A stretch of DNA of 64,000 bases from Streptomyces sp. ISL-11. GTDB taxonomy: Bacteria > Actinomycetota > Actinomycetes > Streptomycetales > Streptomycetaceae. The stretch lies in assembly GCF_018614525.1 (NCBI RefSeq), contig NZ_JAGGOL010000077.1, positions 30,890 through 94,889 on the forward strand, written 5' to 3'. The stretch's first letter is position 1; every line of letters starts with the position of its first letter. Position numbers and translations under genes: made by a program. The notes under the pieces are model-generated. The model saw nothing but the letters and a program-made list of their open reading frames with translations, ran no database searches and was not told the DNA's origin. Of this stretch, positions 1 to 9,200 are shown in pieces.

Positions 1-873
1 TTCACGACCCGCACGAGCATGCCGTACGAGGTGCGGGTGTGCGGGGCGACACCCGGTCTCGTGACCGGCGGCGATGGCCTGTCGTACTACGTCGCCCACG
101 GCCTCGACGCGCTTGCGTGGGCCGACATCGTCTTCGTCCCCGGTTACCGGTTCCCGGACCGCGACGACCCTCCGCAGGCCGTCGTCGACGCACTGATCGC
201 CGCCCACGCTCGGGGCGCGCGGCTCGCCGCCATCTCGACGGGCGCCTTCGCGCTCGCCGCCACGGGCCTGCTCGACGGCAGGCGCGCCACGACGCACTGG
301 CACTACACACGGGAACTCGTGGTCAGACATCCGCTCGTCCAGGTCGACGAGAACGTGCTGTTCGTCGACGAGGGCAGCGTGCTCACCTCGGCCGGCGCCG
401 CCTCCGGCATCGACCTGTGCCTGCACATCCTGCGCGGCGACCTCGGTGTGGCCGCGTCCAACCACGCGGCCCGCCGCCTGGTCGCAGCCCCCTACCGCAG
501 CGGCGGCCAGGCCCAGTACGTGCCGCGCAGCGTCCCCGAGCCGCTCGGCGAGCGCTTCGGCGCTACCCGCGAGTGGGCGCTGCACCGGCTCGGCGAGCCC
601 CTCACCCTCGACATACTGGCGCGGCAGGCCGAGGTCTCGCCGCGCACGTTCTCCCGACGCTTCGTCGAGGAGACCGGCTACACGCCGATGCAGTGGGTGA
701 TGCGCGCCCGCATCGACCTGGCCCGCGAACTGCTCGAGCGGTCGCAGCGCAGCGTCGAACAGATCGCCGCCGACGTCGGCCTTGGCACCGGCGCGAACCT
801 GCGCCTGCACTTCCAGCGCATCCTCGGCACCACACCAAGCGAGTACCGGCGCACCTTCACCCGGGGCGAATAG
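1..873 (+). CDS. GlxA-family AraC-type transcriptional regulator (5' end outside window)
   Basis: The frame is open to the left edge, so the N terminus is missing; 290 residues are visible, against about 320 for complete members. Roughly residues 1-165 form a DJ-1/PfpI-like domain with the elbow AISTGAFALA, where Thr sits in place of the catalytic Cys of enzymatic relatives, so this is a sensor domain. An AraC double helix-turn-helix fills about residues 190-285 (SPRTFSRRFVEETG and IAADVGLGTGANLR). Known relatives respond to nitrogen or amine metabolites or to developmental signals; the ligand here cannot be read. It lies 96 bases upstream of the GAPDH gene on the same strand and may regulate it. 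Confidence 0.9.
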   Translation, partial: FTTRTSMPYEVRVCGATPGLVTGGDGLSYYVAHGLDALAWADIVFVPGYRFPDRDDPPQAVVDALIAAHARGARLAAISTGAFALAATGLLDGRRATTHWHYTRELVVRHPLVQVDENVLFVDEGSVLTSAGAASGIDLCLHILRGDLGVAASNHAARRLVAAPYRSGGQAQYVPRSVPEPLGERFGATREWALHRLGEPLTLDILARQAEVSPRTFSRRFVEETGYTPMQWVMRARIDLARELLERSQRSVEQIAADVGLGTGANLRLHFQRILGTTPSEYRRTFTRGE

Positions 874-877
874 CACC

Positions 878-925
878 GTGGCGGGATCCTTTTGAACCAT
901 GGCGATCCCGCCACTGTCAGTGGCG
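878..925 (+). promoter_or_regulatory. Two overlapping hairpins in the GAPDH leader
   Basis: Bases 878-888 and 904-914 form a perfect 11-bp inverted repeat with a 15-base loop. Bases 909-916 and 918-925 form a second perfect 8-bp palindrome around one base. The two structures share 909-914, so they cannot form together in one RNA. The element lies between the regulator stop (873) and the GAPDH start (970). It could be the regulator's terminator, an operator, or an attenuator-like switch. The structure is seen directly; the function is inference. Confidence 0.5.
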
Positions 926-969
926 CGAGCCGCGGGCGAGCCTGGTGGCGAACGGAAGGGACATCACTC

Positions 970-1968
970 ATGACTCGCATCGCCATCAACGGATTCGGCC
1001 GCATCGGACGCAATGTGCTGCGCGCACTGCTCGAACGCGATAGCGCCCTCGAGGTCGTCGCCGTCAACGACCTGACGGAGCCCGCAACGCTCGCCCGGCT
1101 GCTCGCCTACGACAGCACAGCCGGCCGGCTCGGACGTCCGGTGACCGTCGACGGGGACGCCCTCGTCGTCGACGGCCGTCGGATCACGGTGCTGGCCGAG
1201 CGCGAACCGGCGCAGCTGCCGTGGGCCGAACTCGGCGTCGACATCGTCCTGGAAGCCACCGGCCGCTTCACCTCGGCCAAGGCTGCCCGCGCCCACCTCG
1301 ACGCGGGCGCGGAGAAAGTGCTCGTCAGTGCGCCGTCGGACGACGCCGACGTCACGCTCGCATTCGGGGTCAACACCGACGCCTACGACCCGGCCGTGCA
1401 CACGGTCGTCTCGAACGCCTCCTGCACCACCAACGCGCTCGCGCCGCTGGCAGCGGTCCTCGACGAACTCGCCGGCATCGAGCACGGGTTCATGACGACG
1501 GTGCACGCCTACACGCAGGAGCAGAACCTGCAGGACGGTCCGCACCGCGACGCCCGTCGCGCCCGGGCCGCCGGCATCAACATCGTGCCGACCACGACCG
1601 GCGCTGCCAAGGCGATCGGCCTGGTGCTGCCCAACCTCGAAGGCAAGCTGTCGGGCGACTCGATCCGCGTACCGGTGCCGGTGGGTTCGATCGTCGAACT
1701 CAACGCGGCCGTCGCCCGCGACGTGACGCGCGACGACGTGCTGGCGGCGTACCGTGCCGCAGCGGAGGGGCCGCTCGCCGGCATCCTCGAGTACTCGGAC
1801 GACCCGCTCGTGTCGTCCGACATCACGGGCAATCCCGCCTCGTCGATCTTTGACTCGGCCCTCACCCGCGTCGACGGCCGCCACGTCAAGGTGGTCGCGT
1901 GGTACGACAACGAGTGGGGCTTCTCGAACCGCGTGATCGACACGCTCGAGCTCCTCGCCCCCCGCTGA
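970..1968 (+). CDS. gap: Type I glyceraldehyde-3-phosphate dehydrogenase
   Basis: The 332-residue product has the normal family length. The NAD-binding start reads MTRIAINGFGRIGRN, the catalytic Cys152 lies in SNASCTTNALAP, and the C-terminal WYDNEWGFSNR block is intact. It catalyses NAD(P)+-dependent oxidation of glyceraldehyde 3-phosphate to 1,3-bisphosphoglycerate in the cytoplasm. The ATG at 970 was chosen over an upstream in-frame ATG because it begins the Rossmann strand and has a GGAAGGG ribosome site at 954-960. It stands alone behind a GlxA-type regulator, not in the usual gap-pgk-tpi operon. It may therefore be an accessory isozyme, possibly a target-resistance copy; that last idea is speculative. 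Confidence 0.96.
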   Translation: MTRIAINGFGRIGRNVLRALLERDSALEVVAVNDLTEPATLARLLAYDSTAGRLGRPVTVDGDALVVDGRRITVLAEREPAQLPWAELGVDIVLEATGRFTSAKAARAHLDAGAEKVLVSAPSDDADVTLAFGVNTDAYDPAVHTVVSNASCTTNALAPLAAVLDELAGIEHGFMTTVHAYTQEQNLQDGPHRDARRARAAGINIVPTTTGAAKAIGLVLPNLEGKLSGDSIRVPVPVGSIVELNAAVARDVTRDDVLAAYRAAAEGPLAGILEYSDDPLVSSDITGNPASSIFDSALTRVDGRHVKVVAWYDNEWGFSNRVIDTLELLAPR

Positions 1969-2021
1969 CCGGACGCCGGGGCGGGTACCGCGCCTCCAGC
2001 GACCGCTCCGCCCAGCACTTC

Positions 2022-2068
2022 CCTTGAGCGCTCTGGTCGGCCAGTCGGGCCGACCAGAGCGCTCAAGG
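2022..2068 (+). terminator. 21-bp perfect hairpin terminator after gap
   Basis: Bases 2022-2042 and 2048-2068 are perfect reverse complements around the loop AGTCG. The hairpin starts 54 bases after the gap stop. No T tract follows, which is common for Streptomyces terminators. Confidence 0.8.
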
Positions 2069-2244
2069 CACAGAAGCGGATCCGCCCGGCCTCTAAAGGG
2101 GGCGGGAGCGCCACGGCCGGCCAAGGGCGCTCATCGAGCGTCGCTCCGCGATGGCCTACGGCCCCCCTGACAGTCCTCGACGGCCTCGAATCTGGCTGAA
2201 TATCAGACGGACCCGCTACCTGGTTGAGCTCGCAACCAAGTTGA

Positions 2245-2490
2245 GCCAGCACGTCGCTCCAGGGGCAATCTGTGCCTGCTCCTCTGGCGCTCCCCTGGAG
2301 CAAGGGGGTCTGCGCCAACACGGGCCAGGAGGTTCACGTGGAGGTGACCCCTGCCGGCAAGGGGGTGGTCCGCTGCTGGATCCTGCTCGACGGCGTCCGG
2401 GTGGTCGCCGAGGACACGTCGCCTGGCCCCGGGAAGCCCGCCGTCTGCCGTGTGACCACCAGCAGCGCGCCCGGGAAGTGGCTCCGGTGA
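2245..2490 (+). pseudogene. C-terminal remnant of an MmpS-like protein
   Basis: An open frame with high GC3 runs from just after a stop at 2242-2244 to 2490; a GTG at 2272 could start a 72-residue peptide. The text LPWSKGVCANTGQEV, then CWILLDGVRVVAEDTS, resembles the C-terminal beta-sandwich of actinobacterial MmpS-type membrane-linked secreted proteins (LPW-K, then a Cys strand, DGK-V, T-S-G). The membrane anchor and N-terminal half are absent and no clear ribosome site is seen. I read it as a truncated remnant, but a short expressed peptide cannot be excluded. Confidence 0.4.
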
Positions 2491-2558
2491 CCGCAGTCAC
2501 AGTCTGACGCAATCGCGTAGGCTCATCCCCACTCCTCCCACCACACAGAAGCCTCCCC

Positions 2559-3434
2559 ATGCCCCACAGCTCCCCCCACCCCCGTCCCTATCCCACCGGC
2601 AGGCCGTCCGCGACACGCGACTGGTGCCTGATCATCGCGGGTTTCCTGCTCGCCTTCGGATTGGCGACCATCTGCGCCGTCCAGATCCTGCTGACCGGCG
2701 GCATCGACCTCCCCGCCTGGACCGTGCGCTACCTCCCCGGCATGAAGGCAGGCTTCATCGTCGCGGCGGCGGCCCTGCTGCTCGCCCGCTGGTGGCTCGG
2801 CCACCGCACTGCCGACCTGGGCCTCGCGCTCAGGACGCGGCGCCCCTTCCCGTACGGCGGGCTGGGTGCCACAGCGGTCGCCTACCTGGGCATGTGGGTC
2901 GGCTTCGAGGTGATGCGGCTCTTCCCAGCGCCGGACTACACTCCTGCGCACCGGTCGAGCGCCGGCGACCAGTTCGTGGCCAACCTCCACAGCGCCCTCG
3001 TCGAGGAAACCCTGCTGCTCGCCTTGCCGATGGCGGTGATGACCCGCCTCCGCTGGTGCTGGCAGGCACAGCTCGCGGTGCTGGTCGCGCTGCGCGTCCC
3101 CTTCCATCTCTACTACGGGTACGGCGCGCTCGCCCTGGGCCTGGTGTGGATGTGCGGATACGTCCTCGTCTACCGACAGGTCGGCGTCGTATGGCCCTCC
3201 ATGCTGACGCACTTCGCCTACAACTCGGCCCACGCGGACTATCTGCCGCCCACGGCGCGATCCCTCATGGGCTTCGCCCTCCTGGTAGGCGGCGTCGCGA
3301 CTCTCGTCCGCCTGGCGAGAAGGACCGCGCCCCTGCCGCTCAACCGCCGACGGCCGCTACCGACGGCCAGGGGCGCGACCCCCTGGCCGTCCCACGTCCA
3401 TGACGGCGCCCCTCGTCGTGCTGGGAGGGATTGA
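2559..3434 (+). CDS. CPBP-family intramembrane protease (Abi/CAAX-like)
   Basis: A 291-residue polytopic membrane protein with about seven hydrophobic stretches between residues 25 and 250. CPBP-type motifs appear in order: a Glu-Glu pair (VEETLLLALP), FHLYYG for the second His motif, and HFAYNSA for the His/Asn motif. The Arg of the classical EExxxR is not present. Family members cleave or process membrane and prenylated proteins, or act in bacteriocin immunity; the substrate here is unknown. The C-terminal 45 residues are Arg- and Pro-rich and may be poorly folded. It is monocistronic. Confidence 0.8.
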   Translation: MPHSSPHPRPYPTGRPSATRDWCLIIAGFLLAFGLATICAVQILLTGGIDLPAWTVRYLPGMKAGFIVAAAALLLARWWLGHRTADLGLALRTRRPFPYGGLGATAVAYLGMWVGFEVMRLFPAPDYTPAHRSSAGDQFVANLHSALVEETLLLALPMAVMTRLRWCWQAQLAVLVALRVPFHLYYGYGALALGLVWMCGYVLVYRQVGVVWPSMLTHFAYNSAHADYLPPTARSLMGFALLVGGVATLVRLARRTAPLPLNRRRPLPTARGATPWPSHVHDGAPRRAGRD

Positions 3435-3905
3435 ACACGCCACCGGCACTCCTTCCCCGTCGACCAGCGGGATGCCGCCTACCCAGCACAGGTCGGCCAC
3501 GCTCCAGCCCACCGTGGCCGTCAGAGAGTGCTCGCGGTTCAGGTAGGCGATGGCCCGCCGCACGCCGCGCCGACGCCCGGCTTCCTCCCGCATCGCCGCA
3601 GCCTTCGGCTTGTTTCCGCCTCGACCGCCTTGCGCAGGGCCCGCGCGCGGCTGGCCGCGTTGCCCTCACGGGCCAAGGGGCCGCCGTCCTGTTCGCGGGC
3701 CAGCGTGCGCAGGGACGGTGCCCAGCCCCGGAGGGCGCGGGGCGGTCGCTGAACCAGCACGCCGCGACGCCGTGCTCGCGCATCCGCTGGGTGCGGGCGG
3801 TGATGTCCGCATCGGTGATGGGCGACAGCTGGGCTTCCAGCGCGATGCGCCAGGAACCGCCTGGGGCCTTCCCTGAGTCTCAAACGCGACCACGTCCCCT
3901 CAACA
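3357..3905 (-). pseudogene. Broken CoiA-like (competence/nuclease-like) gene remnant
   Basis: Coding-type sequence on the minus strand jumps between frames. Near 3895-3740 it reads DVVAFETQGR, then RIALEAQLSPITDADITART, then MREHGVAACWFSD. The EAQLSPI block followed by RT-x-x-M and W is the pattern of CoiA-like nuclease proteins, which occur on actinomycete mobile elements. Further down, in another frame, lies a piece reading TATVGWSVADLCWVGGIPLV (3420-3540) that I cannot place. The N terminus is lost at about 3905, where base composition changes abruptly. At least two frameshifts are needed to join the pieces, so it should be non-functional. The 3' end overlaps the CPBP gene. Confidence 0.45.
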
Positions 3906-4922
3906 GGAAAGATCGGCAGACTTAATAACGTACTATTAGGCGACTTCCTGTATCGGTGCCTCTTTCTCGGCGCGCCCCCCAGCATCCTTAGGCGGGGGCC
4001 TATCAGTAACAAGCCGCCCCTCAGCGGGAGTAGAATCAAACCAATCCCCCAGTATGGAACACTTTTCCGCGCAACCACCTCGCGGCTCGGATTTTGGGAT
4101 GGCAACGGCAACCAAGGTAAGGCGCGCCATTTCCGCCTTCCAGGTCTGAGCGCCCTCTGCTGTCTGTCCACCACCCCTGCATGCGCCCTCCGGTCCACCA
4201 TTTACCCAGAATGCGCCCTTCCGCGGACCGGCCCATCCGTCGTAACTTTAAACCTCAGGGCTTCGCTCGCTGAGTGGCGACCTGCGTCTAACCTCCCTCG
4301 GGCGTCCCCGCGGGAGGACCCTTGAACGCGAACTCTCCTTTTCATCGTGCGCTTAGTGAAGGATGCCTCGGAGATGTGACGGCGCTCTGTCGGCGCTTCT
4401 CCTGAAACGGGCAGGTGAAGCATGTCCAATGAGGCTCTGAGGGCTGCGTTGGTTGCCAATTCCTGGAGTACTGATCGGCAATCGGGTGGGTGCACTTCAG
4501 CCCCTCGACGGCCCCGTCGTAACGCGACGGACGTCTATCACTCCCCTGGGTCGGCCGGACATCGGCGCGTCTGCGGTCAAGCAACGTTCAGAGTGCCGGG
4601 CAGCACGATCAGCATTCTCACCAGGTCCAATGCGCCGACCACCCATGGGGGTCTTCCGGCACTCGGTAGCGGCTCCGTGGCCCGGGTGAGGAGCGGCGTG
4701 CGCCAATGGCCGGGAGAGACGGAGTCGGGATCGGCATCGGGCTTCGCCAAGAGTCTGCCCTAGAGCACCACCCGAGAGCCGAAGGGCCTCGTCGTTGACA
4801 TGGCGTTCGGCCAAGACACTGCCAAACATCGCGACCCAGGCAGCCCGAGCTGCTGCCTCGGCCGCCGTCAACATGACAATCCGTGGCCCCCTGTCTCCTG
4901 CGATGAAGAAGGGACCCCGTCG
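3906..4922. other. About 1 kb without a convincing gene; lower-GC remnant DNA
   Basis: From about 3905 to 4140 GC is visibly lower than in the neighbours and stops are frequent. A 64-codon minus-strand frame (4130 to 3936) with a GGAAGG-like ribosome site is the only candidate there, and its composition is not convincing. A forward start at 4422 (MSNEALRAALVANSWSTDR) resembles the first residues of Streptomyces XRE-type regulators but decays at once. The stretch from 4450 to 4920 holds no frame with Streptomyces codon bias and presumably contains the promoter of the AT-ACP gene. Confidence 0.5.
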
Positions 4923-6242
4923 ATGGAGCCTAGTACCGCATTGTTGTTCCCTGGGCAAGGAGCCTACCTGCCAGGGGTCCTCGGCGAGTGGGTACATCAC
5001 TTCCCGAGCGCCGCCGTAGCCCTGGAGACGGTGGACGACGTAGCTGCCCAGTACGACCACGGGCCGGTCTCTCCCCTGCTGCTGAAGCGGGACGCACCAC
5101 CGCTGGATGAGCTCCTCGTCCAGAACGGTGACGTGGTCGACCTCGCCATTTACGCCATCAACGCGGCGGCGTTCGAAATCCTCGTCCAGTTGGGAGTGCG
5201 GGCCGATCTGCTGGTCGGCCATAGTTTCGGTGAGTTCGCCGCCCTGTCGGCGGCGGGGACGATCTCAGTCGCCGACGTGACCCGCCTGGCCTGCCTCCGT
5301 GTCGAGGCACCTCGCCGAGTCGAACCGGTCGAGGGTGGTCTGGTGGCATTGAACATGTCCGCAGGGCGCGCCCGCCACCTCGTGGCTGTGCTTGACGAGC
5401 CGCGACTGTGTGTGGCGATCGACAACGGACCGGATCAGTCCGTGCTCTCCGGGCCGGCATCTTCTCTGGCAGAGGTGGAGAAGGTGGCCGCCGGCCTGGA
5501 CATTCGGACCACCCGCCTGAAGGCGAGGTATGCCTTCCACAACCCGCTCATGTACCCAGCGGCGGACCTCTTCGTCAAAGCAAGCGCGGATGTGGTGCTG
5601 AACGAGCCGAGGGTGCCGGTGTTCTCCCCCACGCTCGGCCGCTTCGTTCGCTCCGCGGCGGATGCTCGGGAAGTCATCAATCGGAACATGGTGACGCCCG
5701 TTCACTTCTATGACGGCCTTCTCACCCTGTTTCGCGACGGCATCAGGGTCTTCATCGAGGTCGGCGCCCGTCAGGCACTGAGCAGGATCGTTCATTCATC
5801 CCTTCCGTCCTCGGCGATCGCCGTGCCGTTGCTGCCGACGCGCGGTGGCCCCGACGAGACACTCAAAGGCCTGTCGGCGGCCGGCATCTCCGTCCAGTGG
5901 CCGCCGTCTGAAGTTGCCGCCGGTGCGGCGTTCGCCGATCAGAGCTTCGCGACCCGCGCCGAGGCGCCCGCACAGGAGGAGAAGGAGGAAGAGCTGCCGG
6001 ATGGCTCCCGGCTGATCGATGAACTGACCAAGGTCTACGCCGACGACCTGGGGTTTCCCGTGGAGATGCTGACTCCCGACATCGACCTGGAGGCGGACCT
6101 CGGCGTGGACTCGCTCAAACAGATCGCGCTCTTCGAGCGCGTCCGACAGCTGTACGGGCTCCCTGAGCTTCCGCCCCAGCAACGGCTGCAGGCCACGACC
6201 CTCGAACAGCTCGCCGGAATCGTAGAGGACATGCGCCGATGA
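4923..6242 (+). CDS. Acyltransferase-acyl carrier protein didomain (PUFA/PKS-type)
   Basis: A 439-residue protein. A malonyl/acyl transferase fills about residues 5-330: LLFPGQGA near the start, catalytic Ser101 in GHSFGEFAAL, catalytic His206 in YAFHN. The extender-specificity motif reads YAFH, between the HAFH of malonyl and YASH of methylmalonyl enzymes. After a charged linker (EEKEEE) an acyl carrier protein spans about residues 360-435, with phosphopantetheine-bearing Ser397 in DLGVDSLKQ. The ATG at 4923 was chosen because homology begins there. The stop overlaps the next ATG (ATGA at 6239), so translation is coupled to the KS subunit. Together the two proteins carry a full iterative extension set. 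No phosphopantetheinyl transferase lies nearby. Confidence 0.92.
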   Translation: MEPSTALLFPGQGAYLPGVLGEWVHHFPSAAVALETVDDVAAQYDHGPVSPLLLKRDAPPLDELLVQNGDVVDLAIYAINAAAFEILVQLGVRADLLVGHSFGEFAALSAAGTISVADVTRLACLRVEAPRRVEPVEGGLVALNMSAGRARHLVAVLDEPRLCVAIDNGPDQSVLSGPASSLAEVEKVAAGLDIRTTRLKARYAFHNPLMYPAADLFVKASADVVLNEPRVPVFSPTLGRFVRSAADAREVINRNMVTPVHFYDGLLTLFRDGIRVFIEVGARQALSRIVHSSLPSSAIAVPLLPTRGGPDETLKGLSAAGISVQWPPSEVAAGAAFADQSFATRAEAPAQEEKEEELPDGSRLIDELTKVYADDLGFPVEMLTPDIDLEADLGVDSLKQIALFERVRQLYGLPELPPQQRLQATTLEQLAGIVEDMRR

Positions 6243-9200
6243 CCGCCATCAGTCGGCCGGAGCAGTTGATTGCTGTGGTCGGGATGGGTGTCGCGGTGCC
6301 CGGCGCCTCAAGTCCCGGCGAGGTCTGGCGGTTGCTCAATGGAACACGGGACGTTTTCAGCGAGCCCGGGGACCGGTTCGAGCTGGCCAACTTCTGGTCA
6401 TCGGACCCCCAGGTGGTGGATCGTACCTACGCCCGCAGGGCGGGTTATCTCCACGACCTGCGGCCACATCCCGCTCTGCGGGAGGCAGAGGAGAAGGACG
6501 GCGGGCCCTGCCGGGACCAGGCGGTGCGCTGGCTGCGCCACGCCGTTCTGCAGGCACGTGAAGATGTGCGGCTCTCTCCCAGGGACCGTTGCGGGGCCTA
6601 CATCGGGGCGTGGCCGGGTGGCAGTCAGAGCCTCGTCCAGGCGATGCTGGTGAACACCCTCTCCCGCGCCGCCGCCGCGGACGGGGAGGGGAGCGATGAG
6701 GTCCGTACCGCTCTCATGGAGCACTACCGAAACGCGGTCCCTCTCCGGGAGGCGGCGCCGGACCGAGCCGTACGGGCCGCGTTGACCGGAATCACCGAGC
6801 AAGTCGTCGAATCCGTAGTGGTGGACACCGCCTGCGCATCGTCCCTCTACGCGGTGGACCTCGGCGCCAAGGCATTGCTCGCAGGCGACTGCGAGGTCGC
6901 CTACTGCGGGGGCTTCCACGTGCTTGATCCGACGGCTTCGGTGATGTTCTCCAAGCTCAGTGGTCTGTCCAAGGCTGACCGCGTCCGCGCTTTCAGTGCG
7001 TCGGCGGACGGGACCGTGTTCAGTGACGGCTCGGCAGTGGTCGCTCTGAAGACCCTGGAACGGGCGGTCGCCGACAAGGACACCATCCACGGAGTGCTGG
7101 TCGGCTTCGGGGCAGCCGCGGACGGTCGCGGCAAGTCGATCTCCGCGCCCAACACGTCGGGGCAACGGCGCGCCATACAGCGCGCCCGCTCGGTCAGTGG
7201 CGTCCATGCTGAAACCGTCGACTGGATCATCGCCCACGGAACAGGCACGCCGGCAGGTGACGTCGTGGAGTCGGAGGCGATCACCGCGCTCGGGTCGCCG
7301 GAGGGCCAGCTGTGCAGCAGCAACAAGCCCGTCTTCGGACACACCGGGTGGGTGGCCGGGGCCTTCTCGCTCATTCACGCGCTGCTGGCACTGCGCAGCC
7401 AATGGGTACCGGGACAGCTCGGTGCGCCGGAACCGGAGAAGGCCACTGACACACCGGGACTGCGAGTGCCGCACAGCCCCATTCCTTTCCCCTCGAAGCC
7501 GGAAGGCGGACGGACCGTGGGGATTTCGGCCTTCGGATTCGGTGGCACGAACGCGCACCTGCTCGTGACCGACCGTCCGGACGGCACGGAGCTGCGTTCT
7601 CAGCCGCCCAGCCTTCCGGATGCCGGCTCGCTGGTGCTGGTGGGGTGGAGTGCCCAGGTACCGGGCGGCCCATCGCCGACCCGCATTCAGGAATGGCTGC
7701 GCGGGACGGCTCCTGAAGTGGACGCCCGGTTTCCCGACCCCTACCCGGCGCCCGGGCCGGCCGAGGTGCGGCTGTCCGGCCGTACGGTCTCCGCCGTCGA
7801 TCCATGCCAGTTGATGGCGCTGCAGGTGGCGGCCAGATTCGTGGAAGCGCATGGTGAGATGTGGGCGAGTCTGCGCGAGAGCACCGGTGTGATCGCGGCA
7901 CACACGGGTTTCCCCAGCAAACTCACGAGCACGGCGATGCGCTGCTACGCGGCGGATGTGACCGGAGTCCTCGAGCGCTACGGCGACCGCCCCGCCTTCG
8001 AACGGGCGGCCCGGGAAGTGGAGAAGATCCGGCAAAAGTTCCCCGCCTGCACCGAGGACTCCCAGGCGGGAGTGATGCCGAATGTCATCGCCTCGCGGAT
8101 CGCGGCGCGTTACGACCTCCACGGTCCGACCATGGCGATCGACGCGGGTGTCGACAGCTCGCTCATGGCACTCAAAACAGCACATCGCTACCTGCGTACA
8201 GGGGAGCTGGAGCTGGCTCTGGTACTCGCGGTCAACGGTAATAGCACTCCCGAGAACGGCGCACTGTTCGGCCAGGGCGCCGCTACCCTCGCGGAGGGCG
8301 CCTTCCTGCTCGCGTTGGCCAGCGCCCGTTCAGCCGAACGGCACCACTGGCCGGTGCTCGCACGGTTGTCGTTCGGCGCCGGGCAGGAACCACCTGGCGG
8401 CCGTGGCCCTGGAGTGCGAACGCGCAGCTATCTCGCCGCCGACCACGTCGTCGGCCTCCTGCGCGCCGTGGAGACCGGGGCATTGCCTTGTCCGCTGTCC
8501 GACGAGCGGAACGTCACAGTGGTGACCGTCGAGCCCAGCAGCCCCGGCGACGCGGCGCGGGCCGCCCCGCGGCCACGGTGGCTGACCACGCGCTACGCCA
8601 AGGAACTCACCCTTCGCCCTGCCACCGCAGAGGCGGGCAGCTTGGTACAGGCGCGCCCCCGGCTGCCGCGGCGGGGCGTGGTCCTGCTCGGTTGTGCCGA
8701 GACCGGTGCGCCGATCCGGTCGGACCTGGAGGACGCCGACGCTGTTGTGGTCACCGTGCCCGACGTCAACGGCATTGACGAACTGCGCGAACCAGCCTCA
8801 CTCGACCGCCGGTTCCCGGGCCTTGCCACCGCGGCTCCGCATCTCACCGTCATCTGCGAGGTGGGCGAGGGCGATCTGAGGCGCTGCCTGGCCGTCCATG
8901 ACATGCTTTTCCTCGTCACTCAGCGTCTGTGGTCCAGGTGGCGGACGGACAGCTCGCTCGTTGTGTTGCTGACCGGGATCAAAGCCGGCACCTTCCACAA
9001 TCCGCTCACGGCCCTGTTCACAGGGTTCGTCAAGAGCCTCCGGTGGGAGAAACCAGGCACGGCTGCGCTCGTCATCGCAACCGACGAGCCCCTCACACAG
9101 GGCCTGCTCGTCCGCGCCGGGCGGGAGCTGACCGCACGCCCGGCCCCGGTGCCCATCGTCTACTACTTCCGCGGTGAACGCCGGATCGAGACGCTCCACC

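Noticed and set aside
892..969. An upstream in-frame ATG for gap at 892.
   Set aside because: It would add 26 residues before the Rossmann start and lies in the hairpin leader; the ATG at 970 has a ribosome site and matches the family start.
964..2124. A long minus-strand open frame of 386 codons opposite gap.
   Set aside because: It is the antisense shadow of a high-GC gene; the plus-strand gap has intact motifs and a ribosome site, while the antisense product is Arg/Gly-rich without a family.
3936..4130. A 64-codon minus-strand frame with a plausible ribosome site.
   Set aside because: Composition and codon use do not look like a Streptomyces gene and no motif is seen; it lies in decayed DNA.
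4800..4922. A longer N terminus for the AT-ACP protein.
   Set aside because: The extra 41 residues are Cys/His-rich and unlike AT domains; homology begins at 4923.
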